DNA from: an uncultured bacterium
GTDB taxonomy: Bacteria > Cyanobacteriota > Vampirovibrionia > Gastranaerophilales > Gastranaerophilaceae
NCBI GenBank assembly: GCA_949284415.1
Contig: CASDVM010000012.1
Location: forward strand, 62,001 to 126,000
DNA length: 64,000 bases
Direction of reading: 5' to 3'
Shown: positions 8,271 through 17,242 of the stretch, piece after piece
Layout of the letters: the number at the start of each line of letters is the position of its first letter
Position numbering within the stretch: the stretch's first letter is position 1
Translations under genes and position numbers: made by a program
The notes under the pieces: generated by a model
What the model was told of the DNA's origin: nothing
Database searches by the model: none
What the model saw: the letters and a program-made list of their open reading frames with translations, nothing else

Positions 8271-9799
8271 ATATTCAATTCCTCTTTAGCAGGTGCGTAA
8301 TCAGGGTTAAGCATAAGGGACTTTTTAAAATAACTTTTTGCATCCTGTTTCATACCCTGATTTTTTGCAATCAGCCCTTGATAATAATAATATCTAAAAT
8401 CATTTTCGTCAATATAGTGCGCGACACCCAAATATTTTCTGGCATCAAAATAATTTCCGCGTTCAATTTCAACACGCCCGAGATCTATCCAGGCTTCCTT
8501 AAAATTCATATTTAATGCTATTGCTTTTTTCAAGTAAACAATTTCTTTTGATTTATCTTTCAGAGCAATTTTGTAATAGGCCGTCCAGCAGTCAGAATAT
8601 GTTTTTAATATTTTTTCGTACAACTCATAAGCTTTCTTTTCTTTTCCGAGTTTTTCATAAGTCTGCGCAACTTTTAAAGAAAAAACGGAAGAAGTCTTGT
8701 CTTTAGATTCTGCATCACGGTAATATTTTAAAGCAGTTTTATAATCACCTGTCCTGTAGCTCAAATCTCCCAGCACAAGCAAAACCATAGAATTTCCGCT
8801 GTCCGCTTTATGAGCTTTCATTGCGGTATCCTGTGCCTTTTCAAACTCCTGCATATTATAGTAAACTCTGGATAAGACCGCATAAACTTTTTTATTATGT
8901 TTTTTCTTTGTGGTCAAAGCGCTCTGCAAAGTTCTCATAGATTTTGCCAGCTCATTTTCGTAGTAATAGTAAAATCCAAGATGATACATCTTTTCGGAAT
9001 AATTTTTTTCAGACTTATAAAGAACATACTGCTCCAGAGAATTTACTTTTCTTGCAAAATCAGCAGAATAAAGCTTCTGAGATTTTATATAATCGACCAT
9101 TTTAATTGCATCTTTAGGCTTTTTACCCTGAGAAAGAATTTCAGCCTTCAATTTTTTGTAATTCAAATTCTGCGGGTTCATCTTTATTGCAGTATCAATA
9201 TAAGTATTTGCATTGATAAAGTCATTCGATTTTAAATAGCCGAGCGATGCTACATAATTTGCATAATCTGAAGATGCAAGAAGTGAAGTATTTTTAACAA
9301 GTTCAGATGTCGCTTCCCGGCTCTGGTCATTATAGATAATATTGGAAAAAACTTCGCCAAGATAAATTTCATCATCTTTTTGTATTTTTTTTGACGGGTA
9401 ATAATAAAGTTTTATATCCCCTGTTAGAAAATCAGAAAGCGCCCTGTCCTCAATTTTGGAAGATGCGAGTTCCGAAAGATCAAAAAATCCTATATCCGCC
9501 ATATTTTCAGCCATTTTCATATAAGCATAATCATTTTCATCCATTGTTTCGATAAGGATTTTAAAATCGTTATAAGCAGACTTGACATTACTCTGAACGA
9601 ACCTGTCAAAAGCTATTACATATTGATTATGCAGACTGTTATGAGTAAGAGTTGCTTTTTTAATAGGCAGTGCAATTGTATTAACAGACTGCGGTTTTAG
9701 ATTAAGAGGATCTGCAGGTTTTATCGCATCAAAACCGTCCGCAAATACCGGAGTAATTACAGCAGTTGTTATTAAAATTGTAAAAAGCAATTTATGCAT
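8267..9799 (-). CDS. Exported TPR-repeat protein
   Basis: The product has 510 residues. It begins with a signal peptide (HKLLFTILITTAVITPVFA, likely cleaved after Ala20) and continues with about ten TPR-like helical pairs, clearest in the C-terminal 250 residues (ALKYYRDAESKD, KEAWIDLGRVEIERGNYFDARKYLG). TPR proteins mediate protein contacts; here the likely site is the periplasm or the outer face. It lies between the HD-GYP gene and a coupled response regulator. No Shine-Dalgarno is clear; TAATAT ends five bases before the ATG. Confidence 0.8.
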   Translation of the reverse strand: MHKLLFTILITTAVITPVFADGFDAIKPADPLNLKPQSVNTIALPIKKATLTHNSLHNQYVIAFDRFVQSNVKSAYNDFKILIETMDENDYAYMKMAENMADIGFFDLSELASSKIEDRALSDFLTGDIKLYYYPSKKIQKDDEIYLGEVFSNIIYNDQSREATSELVKNTSLLASSDYANYVASLGYLKSNDFINANTYIDTAIKMNPQNLNYKKLKAEILSQGKKPKDAIKMVDYIKSQKLYSADFARKVNSLEQYVLYKSEKNYSEKMYHLGFYYYYENELAKSMRTLQSALTTKKKHNKKVYAVLSRVYYNMQEFEKAQDTAMKAHKADSGNSMVLLVLGDLSYRTGDYKTALKYYRDAESKDKTSSVFSLKVAQTYEKLGKEKKAYELYEKILKTYSDCWTAYYKIALKDKSKEIVYLKKAIALNMNFKEAWIDLGRVEIERGNYFDARKYLGVAHYIDENDFRYYYYQGLIAKNQGMKQDAKSYFKKSLMLNPDYAPAKEELNI

Positions 9800-9814
9800 A
9801 GAAGATATTATTTT

Positions 9815-11530
9815 TTAACCCTCACTTTTATCTACATTTCCAGAATAATAGAAATTAAACAATTCTGCAATATGTCTGTTTTCATCAGACACATTTTCAC
9901 CTGTTATAAAATTGTAAATATCCAGCAGATTATATCTGCTCAAAGTTACTGCGTCTTCATCTGTCAGACTGTGATGATTTTCCGTCAAAAATACACGTAC
10001 AATTTTATCCAGAGAAATTTTCAAAAACGCGTCAACAAGATTGCCGTCAAAATGCTTATTCTTGCCTGATATAAGAATATCAATAACATTTTGAATAGGC
10101 ATTTTATCACGGTAATGACGCCGTGATGTAATCGCATCAAATACATCCGCCACAGCAAGAATTCGTCCGCCGTAAGGAATATCTTCACCTGCAAGATGTC
10201 TGTAATATCCTGAACCGTCATATTTTTCATGATGCGAGCAGGCAATTTCCGTTATAATTTTAAAATTTTCAGAAGTATGAATTTTCTCCAAAATATCATG
10301 AGTTATTCTTACATGTTCCTGAATATGTTTGTATTCATCATCTGTCAGCTTGCCTTCTTTTTGAAGAACAGAATCACGTATCCCGATTTTTCCAATATCA
10401 TGAAGAATTGCGGCTTTTTCAACAAGTTCTTTAAAATTCTCATCACAGCCGAGTTCATCAACAAGAAGCATTGAATAAAGCTTTACACGGCTTGAATGAC
10501 CTGCAGTAATTTTGTCGCGGGCATCTATAGATTTTGCAAGCGTGTCTATAAAACTTTCAAACAAAATCTTTTGTTCTTTGTAAAGCTCTTTCTGCTGTTC
10601 AAATAACTGTGCATTTTCAAGAGCAATAGATGCACTACCGCCTATTGCCGCAAGCAGATCTTCATCACCTTTTGTAAATACCCCGCCCAATTTATTCAAT
10701 ACCTGAAATGCACCGATAATTTCTTTATTATTGTTTTTAATCGGCATACAAAGTATTGTCTTTGTTCTATAGCCTGTTTCTTTATCAATATCAGGATTAA
10801 AACGCGGATCGCTGTATGCATCGGGAATATTTAACGGCTCGCCTGTTTTTACGACGTAACCTGCAAGCCCTTTATCAGCAGGGAAACGTATCTCCTGACT
10901 GTCAAGCCCCAGTGCGACTTTGCTCCAGAGTTCATTTTTCTCTTTATCATACATAAAAACCGTACATCTGTCTGCTTGAATAGCAATTTTTGTTTCTTCC
11001 GCTATAACTTTCAGTAAAATATCAATATCAGTTACGGCGCTGATAGATCTGCCGATTTTTACAAGGGAAACAAGCGGATCGCTTTTAACAGGAAGGGTAA
11101 AATCTTCATCATTTTTTATTTCTTTGATTCTTGTAAGAGTATAACCTATAATTGAAAATTCATCACCCGCTATCATTGCGATATTTTTTGCATGTTCAAA
11201 ATACATTAAAGCGGTATCTTTCAAACCTTCACCGAAAGCTACAGTGCCTTTGGCATATTCATTAACGATTTTCCCGGTATCGCTTTTCGAATTTTCCGCC
11301 ATAAACCTGGCATCATTTAAAATTCTTAATACTTCTTCGTACCTGCTTTTATCTTTTAAATACAATGCAAGTCCGAAAAGGCTTAAACTCACGGACAGAT
11401 AACCTGATGCGTTTTTTGTACCGTAAAAATTTCGGGCTTCTTCAAAGGTTTTTAATGCTTCATCATACGCTTTTTCCGCAAGCAGTGCCAGTCCTTTTCT
11501 TATTATATCCGTATCACACTCTATCATCAT
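9815..11530 (-). CDS. GAF/HD-GYP phosphodiesterase-like signalling protein
   Basis: This protein has 571 residues in three parts. Residues 1-140 are TPR-like helices, 165-310 are a GAF sensor domain (RCTVFMYDKEKNELWS, GLAGYVVKTGEPLNIPDAY), and 330-500 are an HD-GYP domain. The HD motif is present at His377-Asp378, as is HHEKYDGSGY at 433-442. The family name residue is changed: GYP reads GYY (441-443). HD-GYP enzymes hydrolyse cyclic di-GMP or cGAMP-type dinucleotides; activity here is inferred. It heads the signalling cluster, with AAGGG before ATG 11530. Confidence 0.88.
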   Translation of the reverse strand: MMIECDTDIIRKGLALLAEKAYDEALKTFEEARNFYGTKNASGYLSVSLSLFGLALYLKDKSRYEEVLRILNDARFMAENSKSDTGKIVNEYAKGTVAFGEGLKDTALMYFEHAKNIAMIAGDEFSIIGYTLTRIKEIKNDEDFTLPVKSDPLVSLVKIGRSISAVTDIDILLKVIAEETKIAIQADRCTVFMYDKEKNELWSKVALGLDSQEIRFPADKGLAGYVVKTGEPLNIPDAYSDPRFNPDIDKETGYRTKTILCMPIKNNNKEIIGAFQVLNKLGGVFTKGDEDLLAAIGGSASIALENAQLFEQQKELYKEQKILFESFIDTLAKSIDARDKITAGHSSRVKLYSMLLVDELGCDENFKELVEKAAILHDIGKIGIRDSVLQKEGKLTDDEYKHIQEHVRITHDILEKIHTSENFKIITEIACSHHEKYDGSGYYRHLAGEDIPYGGRILAVADVFDAITSRRHYRDKMPIQNVIDILISGKNKHFDGNLVDAFLKISLDKIVRVFLTENHHSLTDEDAVTLSRYNLLDIYNFITGENVSDENRHIAELFNFYYSGNVDKSEG

Positions 11531-11641
11531 TTTATTCTTAACCCTTATGAATATTTGTTAAACACTTTTTACAACTCTATGTTTTTATTGTACAATATTT
11601 TTATAAAGATTACAAATACTTTTTATTAGAATGGAGCTTAT

Positions 11642-12328
11642 ATGGAAAAAATTACAATATTAATTCCCGTTTATAACGAAGTAAACACTCTGGATAAAAT
11701 AATTGAAAAGGTTGAAAAAGCGTCATTTTGCGGACTTGAAAAAGAAATAATACTGATAGACGATTATTCAACAGACGGAACAAAAGATTTATATTCAAAA
11801 TATCCGTACAAAGTTTTGTATCATGAATATAATCAAGGTAAAGGCGCAGCATTAAGGACAGGTTTCAAAGAAGCATCAGGCGATATTATAATAATTCAGG
11901 ATGCTGACCTTGAATATGATCCTGTTGATTACGAGCCTCTAATAAAATTAATTATTGACGGGAAAGCCGATGTTTGCTACGGTTCAAGGCTTTCAGGCGG
12001 TAAACCTTCAAGATCATTTATGTTCCATCATCTTTTGGGCAACAAATTTTTGTCGCTTTTGACAAATATTCTTTACGGTTCTACATTAACCGATATGGAA
12101 ACATGCTATAAAGCTTTTAAAGCTGATTTTATTAAAGGAATTGAAATTAAATCAAACCGTTTTGACTTTGAACCGGAAATTACGGCAAAAGTTTTAAAAA
12201 GAGGGGCAAGATTGTATGAACTTCCGATTTCTTATTACGGAAGAGAATTTTCCGAGGGTAAAAAAATCACGTGGAAAGACGGATTCCATGCAATTATTGC
12301 ACTTATTAAATACAGATTTACTGACTAG
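11642..12328 (+). CDS. Family 2 glycosyltransferase (DPM1-like)
   Basis: The protein has 228 residues and a GT-A fold. It starts with ILIPVYNE, continues with IDDYSTDGT and NQGKGAALRTGF, has the metal site QDADLEYDP, and ends with ITWKDGFHAIIALIKYRF. These are features of dolichyl- or polyprenyl-phosphate mannose/glucose synthases. It has no membrane segments of its own. The probable product is a lipid-linked sugar for cell-surface glycan assembly. TGGAGC precedes the ATG. It is divergent from the signalling cluster. Confidence 0.88.
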   Translation: MEKITILIPVYNEVNTLDKIIEKVEKASFCGLEKEIILIDDYSTDGTKDLYSKYPYKVLYHEYNQGKGAALRTGFKEASGDIIIIQDADLEYDPVDYEPLIKLIIDGKADVCYGSRLSGGKPSRSFMFHHLLGNKFLSLLTNILYGSTLTDMETCYKAFKADFIKGIEIKSNRFDFEPEITAKVLKRGARLYELPISYYGREFSEGKKITWKDGFHAIIALIKYRFTD

Positions 12329-12460
12329 GTGAAACAGAGAACAATCAGAAGATAAAAGGGTAAGAAGATTGGAAGATAGGCAGTATCAGTAGGCAGTTTT
12401 GATGTAATATGCCAAAAATCTAATAAGTCAAACGAAATTTGACAGAAAGGATGAAAAAAA

Positions 12461-13297
12461 ATGAAAAAGATTATTCTATCGTTATTTTTAGCAGCATCAC
12501 TTGCAACTCCATCACTTTCGGCAACATGGAGCGCTGTAGACAGAGTTCCGACAGTAGGTAAACAGGTTTTGACAAAAAACAGCCTGCCTTCCGAGACTAA
12601 ATTTGTCGTAACCGAAACAGAAGTTGCAAACAGCACTTCAAATGCGAATAATGAACTTTATATCAGTAAAACTAATCTTAATTATACAGGAAACGACAAC
12701 GAAGTAGCCGCAGTTATTTCTCAGGAACTCGGCGCGCTGATAAATGCAAATGCATCTAAAAAGAAATTAGTTTCTAATATTACAAGCGCAATTGCAGGAA
12801 GTTTTATAGACACATCACTTGAAACCACAGCACTTGCGGCAAATGAACTTACGCTGAATAACATGTCAGAAAAAGATCAGATGAATGCGGATATAACAGG
12901 GGTTGATTTAATGATTCAGGCAGGTTACAACCCGCTTGCAATGATTGTTGTATTAGGTAAAATGCCAGGCTCTACAATGGACTTGTTAAAGAGCCAGCCT
13001 AATAATTTTAAACGCACAATGTACATCTATGACTATCTTGCATACAACTATCCTTCCAAAGTAAAAGCAGGATACGGATGTCAGGAATACAGAAATTTCA
13101 CAGCTTACATTCAGCCGACACTTGATGAAAGAAATTCCAGCGAAAAGAAACTTAAGAAATGGGAAAAAGAACAGGCAAAATTAAAACAAGAAAGAGCAAA
13201 ACAAATTGCCAAATATAAAGCAACAGGCGGACTCAACGGCTGGGATGCTTCTTACACCATTTTGAAAAATCTGTCTGAAAATGCAGAAGTGAAATAA
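12461..13297 (+). CDS. Secreted M48-like protein lacking the zinc motif
   Basis: This 278-residue protein has a signal peptide (KKIILSLFLAASLATPSLSA). Two segments match M48 metallopeptidases. DNEVAAVISQELGALINANA (79-98) takes the place of ELAAVLAHEIGHVxxxH, and NADITGVDLMIQAGYNPLAM (142-161) takes the place of EADRLGVELMxxAGYDP. The zinc ligands are gone: HExxH is QELGA (88-92) and the downstream Glu is Asn142. It is therefore probably a non-catalytic paralogue, perhaps a chaperone-like periplasmic protein. A lysine-rich coiled region follows at about 225-255. AAAGGA precedes the ATG. Confidence 0.65.
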   Translation: MKKIILSLFLAASLATPSLSATWSAVDRVPTVGKQVLTKNSLPSETKFVVTETEVANSTSNANNELYISKTNLNYTGNDNEVAAVISQELGALINANASKKKLVSNITSAIAGSFIDTSLETTALAANELTLNNMSEKDQMNADITGVDLMIQAGYNPLAMIVVLGKMPGSTMDLLKSQPNNFKRTMYIYDYLAYNYPSKVKAGYGCQEYRNFTAYIQPTLDERNSSEKKLKKWEKEQAKLKQERAKQIAKYKATGGLNGWDASYTILKNLSENAEVK

Positions 13298-13316
13298 AAG
13301 AGAGAGACAGAGGACA

Positions 13317-13386
13317 AGAAGTCAGGAAGGCAAGCTGAAGCATTGATAACAGCCTGGCCTCCTGACATCTAAACCTCCAGACTTCT
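13317..13386. repeat. Dispersed repeat R, copy 1 (AGAAG...GGAAGGC)
   Basis: This intergenic stretch has complementary ends (AGAAGTCAGGAAGGC against GCCTGGCCTCCTGACATCT). It shares GATAACAGCCTG and related words with copies at 24000, 30741 and 32931. Confidence 0.6.
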
Positions 13387-13403
13387 AAATAAAGGAGATA
13401 AAA

Positions 13404-13922
13404 ATGAGCGATACCATAGAAATGATTACCTGTCCCGCCTGCGGAAAAGCAATGCATAAAGTTTACATGAAGGAAAGCGGAACAAGCCTTGATGTTTGTT
13501 TAGACGGCTGCGGAGGTATATTTTTTGACGGACAGGAATTGAAACATTTTGATGAACAGTCGGAAAATATTGACGAATTGAAACAGGCAATTGAAGGCAA
13601 GACTTTTGAAAAAACAGATGAAACCATTACAAGAGTTTGTCCTGTCTGCGGTAACAATATGGTAAAAAATCATGTGAGCATTAAACATGAGATTACAATA
13701 GATGAATGCTACAACTGCGGATCAAAATTTTTTGACCACGGAGAACTGACAAAAATGCGCGAACAATATGCGACAGAAGAGGACAGAAGACAGGATTTTC
13801 TAGCCTCAACCTACAATGAAACGGGCGCAAAAATTGATGCACTCGAAATGCAACATAATATGAATCTTGCAAAGCGTTCACTATTTTTAAAAGCAGTGGA
13901 TAAATTATTTTTGGGGTATTAA
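13404..13922 (+). CDS. Double zf-TFIIB zinc-finger protein
   Basis: The protein has 172 residues and two zinc fingers of the TFIIB-like family. Finger one is CPACGKAMHKVY...DVCLDGCGGIFFDGQEL and finger two is CPVCGNNMVKN...DECYNCGSKFFDHGEL. A charged helical tail follows. The family is widespread in bacteria but has no clear function. AAAGGAG precedes the ATG. Its paralogue starts one base after its stop codon, which indicates tandem duplication and cotranslation. Confidence 0.8.
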   Translation: MSDTIEMITCPACGKAMHKVYMKESGTSLDVCLDGCGGIFFDGQELKHFDEQSENIDELKQAIEGKTFEKTDETITRVCPVCGNNMVKNHVSIKHEITIDECYNCGSKFFDHGELTKMREQYATEEDRRQDFLASTYNETGAKIDALEMQHNMNLAKRSLFLKAVDKLFLGY

Positions 13923-13923
13923 T

Positions 13924-14469
13924 ATGACTGACAGCACTGATTTATTAACCTGTCCAGCCTGCGGGGAAGAAATGACAAAAGTATTTATAGCAGATAAAGC
14001 AATAAATATTGATGTCTGCACCAACGGCTGCGGAGGTATATTTTTTGACAATAAAGAAATTCAGGAATTCAGCGAAAAAAATGAGAATTTTAAAGAAATA
14101 AAAGAACTCCTTGCAAACAAAAATTTCATGCCTGTGGATGAGTCAAGAACACGGGTTTGCCCTGCATGTAATACTCCTATGGCAAAAACAAAAGCACTGG
14201 GAATTCAAATCGATACATGCTACAAATGCGGAGGAATTTTTCTCGATAACGGAGAATTTGAACTGGTTAGAACTAAATTTAAAAAACGGCCGAAAGTCAC
14301 GCCGGTAAACCTGAACCAAAACAGCGGCATAAAACTTGAAGAATTTTACAGGGATGCGCAGGAAGAACAGTTACAATTTGAAGGCTACCGTCAGGCTGCA
14401 AGATTACTACATAGCGGAAGAAGATACAGAAATCCCATTTCTGCCTTATTTGATCTGCTATTCCCGTAA
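13924..14469 (+). CDS. Double zf-TFIIB zinc-finger protein, paralogue
   Basis: This 181-residue paralogue of the preceding gene has two fingers: CPACGEEMTKVF...DVCTNGCGGIFFDNKEI and CPACNTPMAKT...DTCYKCGGIFLDNGEF. The C-terminal tail differs (RQAARLLHSGRRYRNPISALFDLLF) and ends in an amphipathic helix. It begins one base after its neighbour ends, so translation is probably coupled. Function is unknown; a role in metal-dependent protein contacts is only a guess from the fingers. Confidence 0.8.
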   Translation: MTDSTDLLTCPACGEEMTKVFIADKAINIDVCTNGCGGIFFDNKEIQEFSEKNENFKEIKELLANKNFMPVDESRTRVCPACNTPMAKTKALGIQIDTCYKCGGIFLDNGEFELVRTKFKKRPKVTPVNLNQNSGIKLEEFYRDAQEEQLQFEGYRQAARLLHSGRRYRNPISALFDLLFP

Positions 14470-14495
14470 TGGTGAAAATCTTCAAATCAGCTTGA

Positions 14496-15875
14496 TCATT
14501 TACTTAAATAACTTTTCAATTCTTCAAGTTTTTTTAAATCATCGCTTTCAAAATAAATTCTCAAAAGCGGCTCGGTTCCGCTCGGACGGACGAGCATCCA
14601 GCTTGTATTATCGTCAAAATATAACTTTACCCCGTCTTTAGTATCAGTATTTTTGACTTTAAAATTCCCTATTTGCTTTTTACACTCGTAATCTTTTAAG
14701 AGAGGCTTAATATAATCTACATTCTCCAATTTTTTATCAACTCTGTCATTGTAGAATTTACAGCCGACAAAATCATACAACTCTTTTTGAAGTTCAACAA
14801 GAGATTTGTTTTCATAAGCCATAGCTTCAAGTATAAGCAAATTTGCCAAAATTCCGTCTTTTTCGGGAATATGCCCCCGAATACTCAAACCTCCTGATTC
14901 TTCTCCGCCTATAATCGGATTATACTTTCTCATTGCTTCCCCGACATGTTTAAATCCGACAGCTGTTTCTATCAGTTCAACTCCGAGTTTTTCTGAAATT
15001 TTATTTAATAAAAGACTTGCACCCACAGTTTTTACAAGCGCTCCTTTAAGCCCTTTATTTTTGGTTAGATGGATTAAAAGAATTGCGATAATTTCGTTAG
15101 GCGAAACATATTCCCCGTTTTCATTTATTACGCCGAACCTGTCAGAGTCGCCGTCATTTGCAAAACCGACAGAATTTGGAGCCGCCTTAACTTTTTCAAT
15201 CAATTCTTTTAAATATTTTGGCTTGGGTTCAGGCATTCCGCCGCCAAAGTTCACATCATGGAACATGTGAAGGCTGTCATATTTTATTCCGTGAATATCC
15301 AAAAGCTTATCAAAATAGCCGATGCTTGCGGCATAAAGCCCGTCAAATATTATATTTTTATCAAAACTTTTAATTTTTCCAAAATCAATAAGTTTTTCAA
15401 TATGTGCAAAATAATCCGGCGCAAAATTATATTTAACAACACTGCCGCATGCTCCCTGATTTTTAAAGGGCACAGCAAGATTATACATAAGTTCATCCGT
15501 AATATCAGATGTTGCAGGGCCTGCGTAATCGGGAATAAATTTTATCCCGAGATATTCAGGCGGGTTGTGAGAAGCTGTAAACATAACTGCACAGGCATTC
15601 AAATGTTTTGCATTATATGCTAAAACAGGAGTCGGAATAACCTTATCCGATAACAAAACCTCAAAACCGTATTCAGCTAACTGCTCTGCAGTCTGCTGTG
15701 CAAAGTCTAAAGCTTTATTTCGCGGATCGTAGCCTATAATAATCTTTTTCTCCGATCCGAAATTGTCAAAAACATATTTTCCTACTGCCTTTGTAACCGT
15801 TCTTACGTTTTCTTCGTTAAAATCTTTTCCAACAACAGCCCTCCAGCCGTCAGTACCGAATTTTATATTACCCAT
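14496..15875 (-). CDS. Phosphoglucomutase/phosphomannomutase family enzyme
   Basis: This alpha-D-phosphohexomutase of 459 residues interconverts hexose 1- and 6-phosphates to supply nucleotide sugars. It shows the start IKFGTDGWRAVVG, the phosphoserine loop VMFTASHNPPEYLG, the metal loop NDGDSDRFGV, the sugar loop GGEESGGLSIRGH and the phosphate-binding RPSGTEPLLRIY. I chose ATG 15875 because GAGG lies eight bases upstream; an earlier frame start at 15935 would abut the divergent pheA. It is likely to feed the dTDP-sugar genes found further on. Confidence 0.9.
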   Translation of the reverse strand: MGNIKFGTDGWRAVVGKDFNEENVRTVTKAVGKYVFDNFGSEKKIIIGYDPRNKALDFAQQTAEQLAEYGFEVLLSDKVIPTPVLAYNAKHLNACAVMFTASHNPPEYLGIKFIPDYAGPATSDITDELMYNLAVPFKNQGACGSVVKYNFAPDYFAHIEKLIDFGKIKSFDKNIIFDGLYAASIGYFDKLLDIHGIKYDSLHMFHDVNFGGGMPEPKPKYLKELIEKVKAAPNSVGFANDGDSDRFGVINENGEYVSPNEIIAILLIHLTKNKGLKGALVKTVGASLLLNKISEKLGVELIETAVGFKHVGEAMRKYNPIIGGEESGGLSIRGHIPEKDGILANLLILEAMAYENKSLVELQKELYDFVGCKFYNDRVDKKLENVDYIKPLLKDYECKKQIGNFKVKNTDTKDGVKLYFDDNTSWMLVRPSGTEPLLRIYFESDDLKKLEELKSYLSK

Positions 15876-15880
15876 TTGTA

Positions 15881-15908
15881 TTGCCTCGCTATTTTCTTTT
15901 GTTATAAT
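15881..15908 (+). promoter_or_regulatory. pheA promoter
   Basis: TTGCCT (15881-15886), a 16-base spacer ending in TGT, and TATAAT (15903-15908) form a -35 plus extended -10 promoter. AAGGAG at 15921-15926 then serves pheA. Confidence 0.7.
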
Positions 15909-15935
15909 AATATTAGAAATAAGGAGTAAGCGCAA

Positions 15936-16808
15936 ATGTTAAATTTAGAAACAGTTAAAACAATAGCATATTTAGGACCTCAAGCTTCATTTACCGAAAT
16001 GGCAAAAGATGAATTTTGCAAACGATTTAACATAAGCGCATATCCGACTCCCCTGCAGACAATCAGACAGGTTGTGGAATATGTTGATGATACCCCTGAT
16101 TCACTCGGCGTTCTTGCCGTTGAAAATTCAATTGAAGGCGCTGTTAGAGAATCTATGGATAATCTTATGGTAACCAAAAATCCGAACATAAAAATTTTAT
16201 CTGAATGCTATCTGCCGATAAACCACTGTCTTTTAGCAAGAACAACAGAATTTTCATCAATTACCGGTGTAATTTCGCATCCTCAGGCGCTTGCACAGTG
16301 TCAGGATTTTATTCACAATGAACTTCCGTTTAACGTTAACATCATAGAAGCCGCAAGCACTGCAGAAGCTGCAAGAAGCCTTCAAAATTACAATCTGACT
16401 TACGGAGCAATCGGAAGCAAAAAAACAGCAGAAACTTATAATCTTAATATTCTCAAAGAAAACATAAATGATGATAAAACAAATCAAACAAGATTTGTTT
16501 TAATAGGTGATTTTGAAACCGAAGAAACAGGACATGACAAAACATCAATGGCATTTTCAACAGAAAATAAACCTGGTGCGCTTTTGAATGTTCTTGAAAT
16601 ATTTATGGAAAATCATATCAACCTTTCATATATTGCATCGCGTCCTTCAAAAAACAAATTCGGAGAATATATATTCATAGTAAACTTTGACGGCCATATA
16701 CATGAACCCAAAATTATGAATACAATACAAAAAATTAAAGAAAAAACGACTTATATAAGATTTTTAGGCTCATATAAAAAAAGCAAAGCTATTGTTCTTC
16801 AGCCGTAA
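15936..16808 (+). CDS. pheA: Prephenate dehydratase
   Basis: The enzyme converts prephenate to phenylpyruvate in phenylalanine synthesis. It has 290 residues. A periplasmic-binding-like catalytic domain includes AYLGPQASFTEMA, VENSIEGAV and the TRF motif (NQTRFVLIG) at about 185-190. An ACT regulatory domain follows, with the GALL-type motif KPGALLNVLEIF and an ASRPS version of the ESRP motif that binds phenylalanine. It is monofunctional, with no chorismate mutase domain. Its last 20 bases overlap the convergent acpS gene. AAGGAG lies nine bases before the ATG. Confidence 0.93.
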   Translation: MLNLETVKTIAYLGPQASFTEMAKDEFCKRFNISAYPTPLQTIRQVVEYVDDTPDSLGVLAVENSIEGAVRESMDNLMVTKNPNIKILSECYLPINHCLLARTTEFSSITGVISHPQALAQCQDFIHNELPFNVNIIEAASTAEAARSLQNYNLTYGAIGSKKTAETYNLNILKENINDDKTNQTRFVLIGDFETEETGHDKTSMAFSTENKPGALLNVLEIFMENHINLSYIASRPSKNKFGEYIFIVNFDGHIHEPKIMNTIQKIKEKTTYIRFLGSYKKSKAIVLQP

Positions 16809-17133
16809 CAAAAGCTATTGCCTTTGTCCTGTCGTGTGAAAGACTAACCTGAAAAACAATGTTCTTTTCAATTTGTTTTAAAATTCTGATTTGAGGACAC
16901 TTCTTTTCATTATGGAAAACTTCTATTTTATTAAAAGGCACGTCATCAATATTAAGGGCTGTTAAAGCTTTCACCACAGCCTCTTTTGCACAAAAGCGGG
17001 CTGCCAGATGACTCTCGGGTTTTGAAAATTTCAGACAATACTCAAGCTCCAAATCCGTAAAAACTCTGTGCAAAAAATCTTCGGATTTTCCTTTAAATCT
17101 TTCAATATCTTCGATATCAACACCTATTGCCAT
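16789..17133 (-). CDS. acpS: Holo-[acyl-carrier-protein] synthase
   Basis: This enzyme transfers 4'-phosphopantetheine from CoA to the acyl carrier protein. It has 114 residues and the two family motifs: GVDIEDIERF near the start and AARFCAKEAVVKAL in the middle. SLSHDRTKAIAFV ends the fold. Its 3' end overlaps pheA by 20 bases. Upstream, TGC-TAAAAT (17148-17140) ends six bases before the ATG and there is no Shine-Dalgarno, so its message is probably leaderless. Confidence 0.93.
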   Translation of the reverse strand: MAIGVDIEDIERFKGKSEDFLHRVFTDLELEYCLKFSKPESHLAARFCAKEAVVKALTALNIDDVPFNKIEVFHNEKKCPQIRILKQIEKNIVFQVSLSHDRTKAIAFVTAEEQ

Positions 17134-17139
17134 AAAGTG

Positions 17140-17169
17140 ATTTTAGCACAAGATTGACGATTTTTGCAA
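17140..17169 (-). promoter_or_regulatory. Leaderless promoter of acpS
   Basis: On the minus strand TTGCAA (17169-17164), an 18-base spacer ending TGC, and TAAAAT (17145-17140) precede the ATG by six bases. It overlaps the -35 region of the divergent tail-fibre promoter. Confidence 0.6.
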
Positions 17170-17183
17170 ACACGTGGTATAAT
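17154..17183 (+). promoter_or_regulatory. Phage-cassette promoter, copy A
   Basis: TTGACG (17154-17159), an 18-base spacer and TATAAT (17178-17183), preceded by TGG, form an extended -10 promoter. The spacer end and -10 box read ACACGTGGTATAAT, identical to the promoter at 46159-46188. The leaders also share CAACGC-like, TTTTCATTAAAT and GAAAGGA blocks. CACGTG is a palindrome and a candidate operator. Confidence 0.75.
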
Positions 17184-17242
17184 TGATTATTCAAACGCAT
17201 TTTAAATAACATTTTTCATTAAATTAGTCAGAAAGGAACTTT

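Noticed and set aside
8897-9235. Plus-strand frame of 112 codons
   Set aside because: It is a shadow of the TPR gene (8267-9799), with biased Ile/Phe/Cys content.
15258-15623. Plus-strand frame of 121 codons
   Set aside because: It is antisense to the phosphohexomutase gene with no ribosome site.
16789-16808. pheA-acpS 20-base overlap as a special control
   Set aside because: Convergent tail overlaps of this size recur in the window (43617, 49296) and reflect compact packing.
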